Assembly (NCBI GenBank): GCA_947036575.1
Contig: CAMQSH010000035.1
Location: 1 to 14,144, forward strand
DNA from: an uncultured Brevinema sp.
GTDB lineage: Bacteria > Spirochaetota > Brevinematia > Brevinematales > Brevinemataceae
Direction of reading: 5' to 3'
Length of the DNA stretch: 14,144 nucleotides
Under the pieces are notes generated by a model. That model saw only the letters and a program-made list of their open reading frames with translations. It was not told the DNA's origin and did not search any database. Every line of letters begins with the position of its first letter. The first letter of the stretch is position 1. Shown piece after piece: positions 13,787 through 14,144 of the stretch. The position numbers and the translations under genes are program-made.

Positions 13787-14144
13787 ATGGCAATATTTAA
13801 TAACGATCAACCAACAATTATGATTACTTTGCCTGCAACGGCAAAATTTCCTGGAGATCATGTACTCCCTATTAAAAAAGTTGTTGCCCATATGCCCATG
13901 CCAGAGAAAAAGTCTGTTAAAGACAATCAAGGAATTATCTATGCCAATCATTGGAATATAGAAAGTTCAGAAGATCAACGATTTGTCGTAACTTTTGAAG
14001 CTCTCGATGGGAAACAAACACAAATTGTGAGAGATTCTTCTTTGTCTGGTACAGAGTTGTTATTTACTCAAGTGGCAACTAGTGCAAATGGACGAACTCA
14101 AAACGGATTTATGACTGATCCTGCAACTTCAGGAACACCAACAG
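13787..14144 (+). CDS. Protein in the tail-tube position, 3' end beyond the window
   Basis: Begins just after the sheath stop with AGGAGGA four bases upstream, a very strong site, giving at least 119 residues (MAIFNNDQPTIMITLPATAK...). It is rich in beta strands (DQRFVVTFEALDGKQTQIV) and has no signal peptide. Position and strong initiation suggest an abundant tail component; in Mu the tube protein (gpM) follows the sheath. I do not see Mu gpM motifs, so it could be the tube of another family or a protein inserted between sheath and tube. Confidence 0.6.
   Translation, partial: MAIFNNDQPTIMITLPATAKFPGDHVLPIKKVVAHMPMPEKKSVKDNQGIIYANHWNIESSEDQRFVVTFEALDGKQTQIVRDSSLSGTELLFTQVATSANGRTQNGFMTDPATSGTPT

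Noticed and set aside
1..14144. CRISPR array, tRNA gene, insertion sequence or att site
   Set aside because: I found no regularly spaced repeat-spacer units, no tRNA-like fold, no transposase and no direct repeats typical of attachment sites; the repeats present are leader, promoter or coding repeats.

Overview
The window is strongly AT-rich (roughly one third G+C by eye) bacterial DNA carrying the structural module of a contractile-tailed (myovirus-type) phage, most likely a prophage. The host cannot be named from the sequence. Ribosome binding sites are ordinary AGGAG types, Arg is mostly AGA, and neighbouring genes overlap or touch, as in phage late operons.

Left part (1-2324, minus strand): two genes of unrecognised function are read leftwards. 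A 142-residue, very acidic, arginine-free protein (1896-2324) is followed by a reading frame that starts at 1839 and stays open for at least 613 codons off the left edge. Both genes, plus an in-frame internal start at position 18, are preceded by the same 15-16 base leader (AAAACCTACACCAAA). It looks like a repeated translation-start cassette.

Control region (2325-3033): about 700 bases without a gene separate the leftward genes from the rightward structural operon. It holds two copies of a ~95-base module, each with a sigma70-type promoter pointing left, several inverted repeats that could be operators, an isolated GC-rich hairpin, and a series of GCGATTTTT repeats just upstream of the terminase genes that may be a packaging (cos/pac) recognition site.

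Right part (3034-14144, plus strand): one tightly packed operon follows the phage lambda head order: putative small terminase, GpA-type large terminase, gpW-like joining protein, gpB-like portal, gpC-like S49 protease with a nested Nu3-like scaffold start, gpD-like decoration protein, gpE-like major capsid protein, then two small proteins in the FI/FII positions. After two unrecognised neck/tail genes come a Mu gpL-like tail sheath and the start of a gene in the tail-tube position. The whole is a lambda-type head grafted onto a Mu-type contractile tail.

The rightward genes would act in order: terminase recognises and cuts phage DNA and pumps it through the portal into a shell of capsid protein assembled on scaffold and matured by the protease; decoration protein stabilises the shell; connector proteins seal it and join it to the contractile tail.
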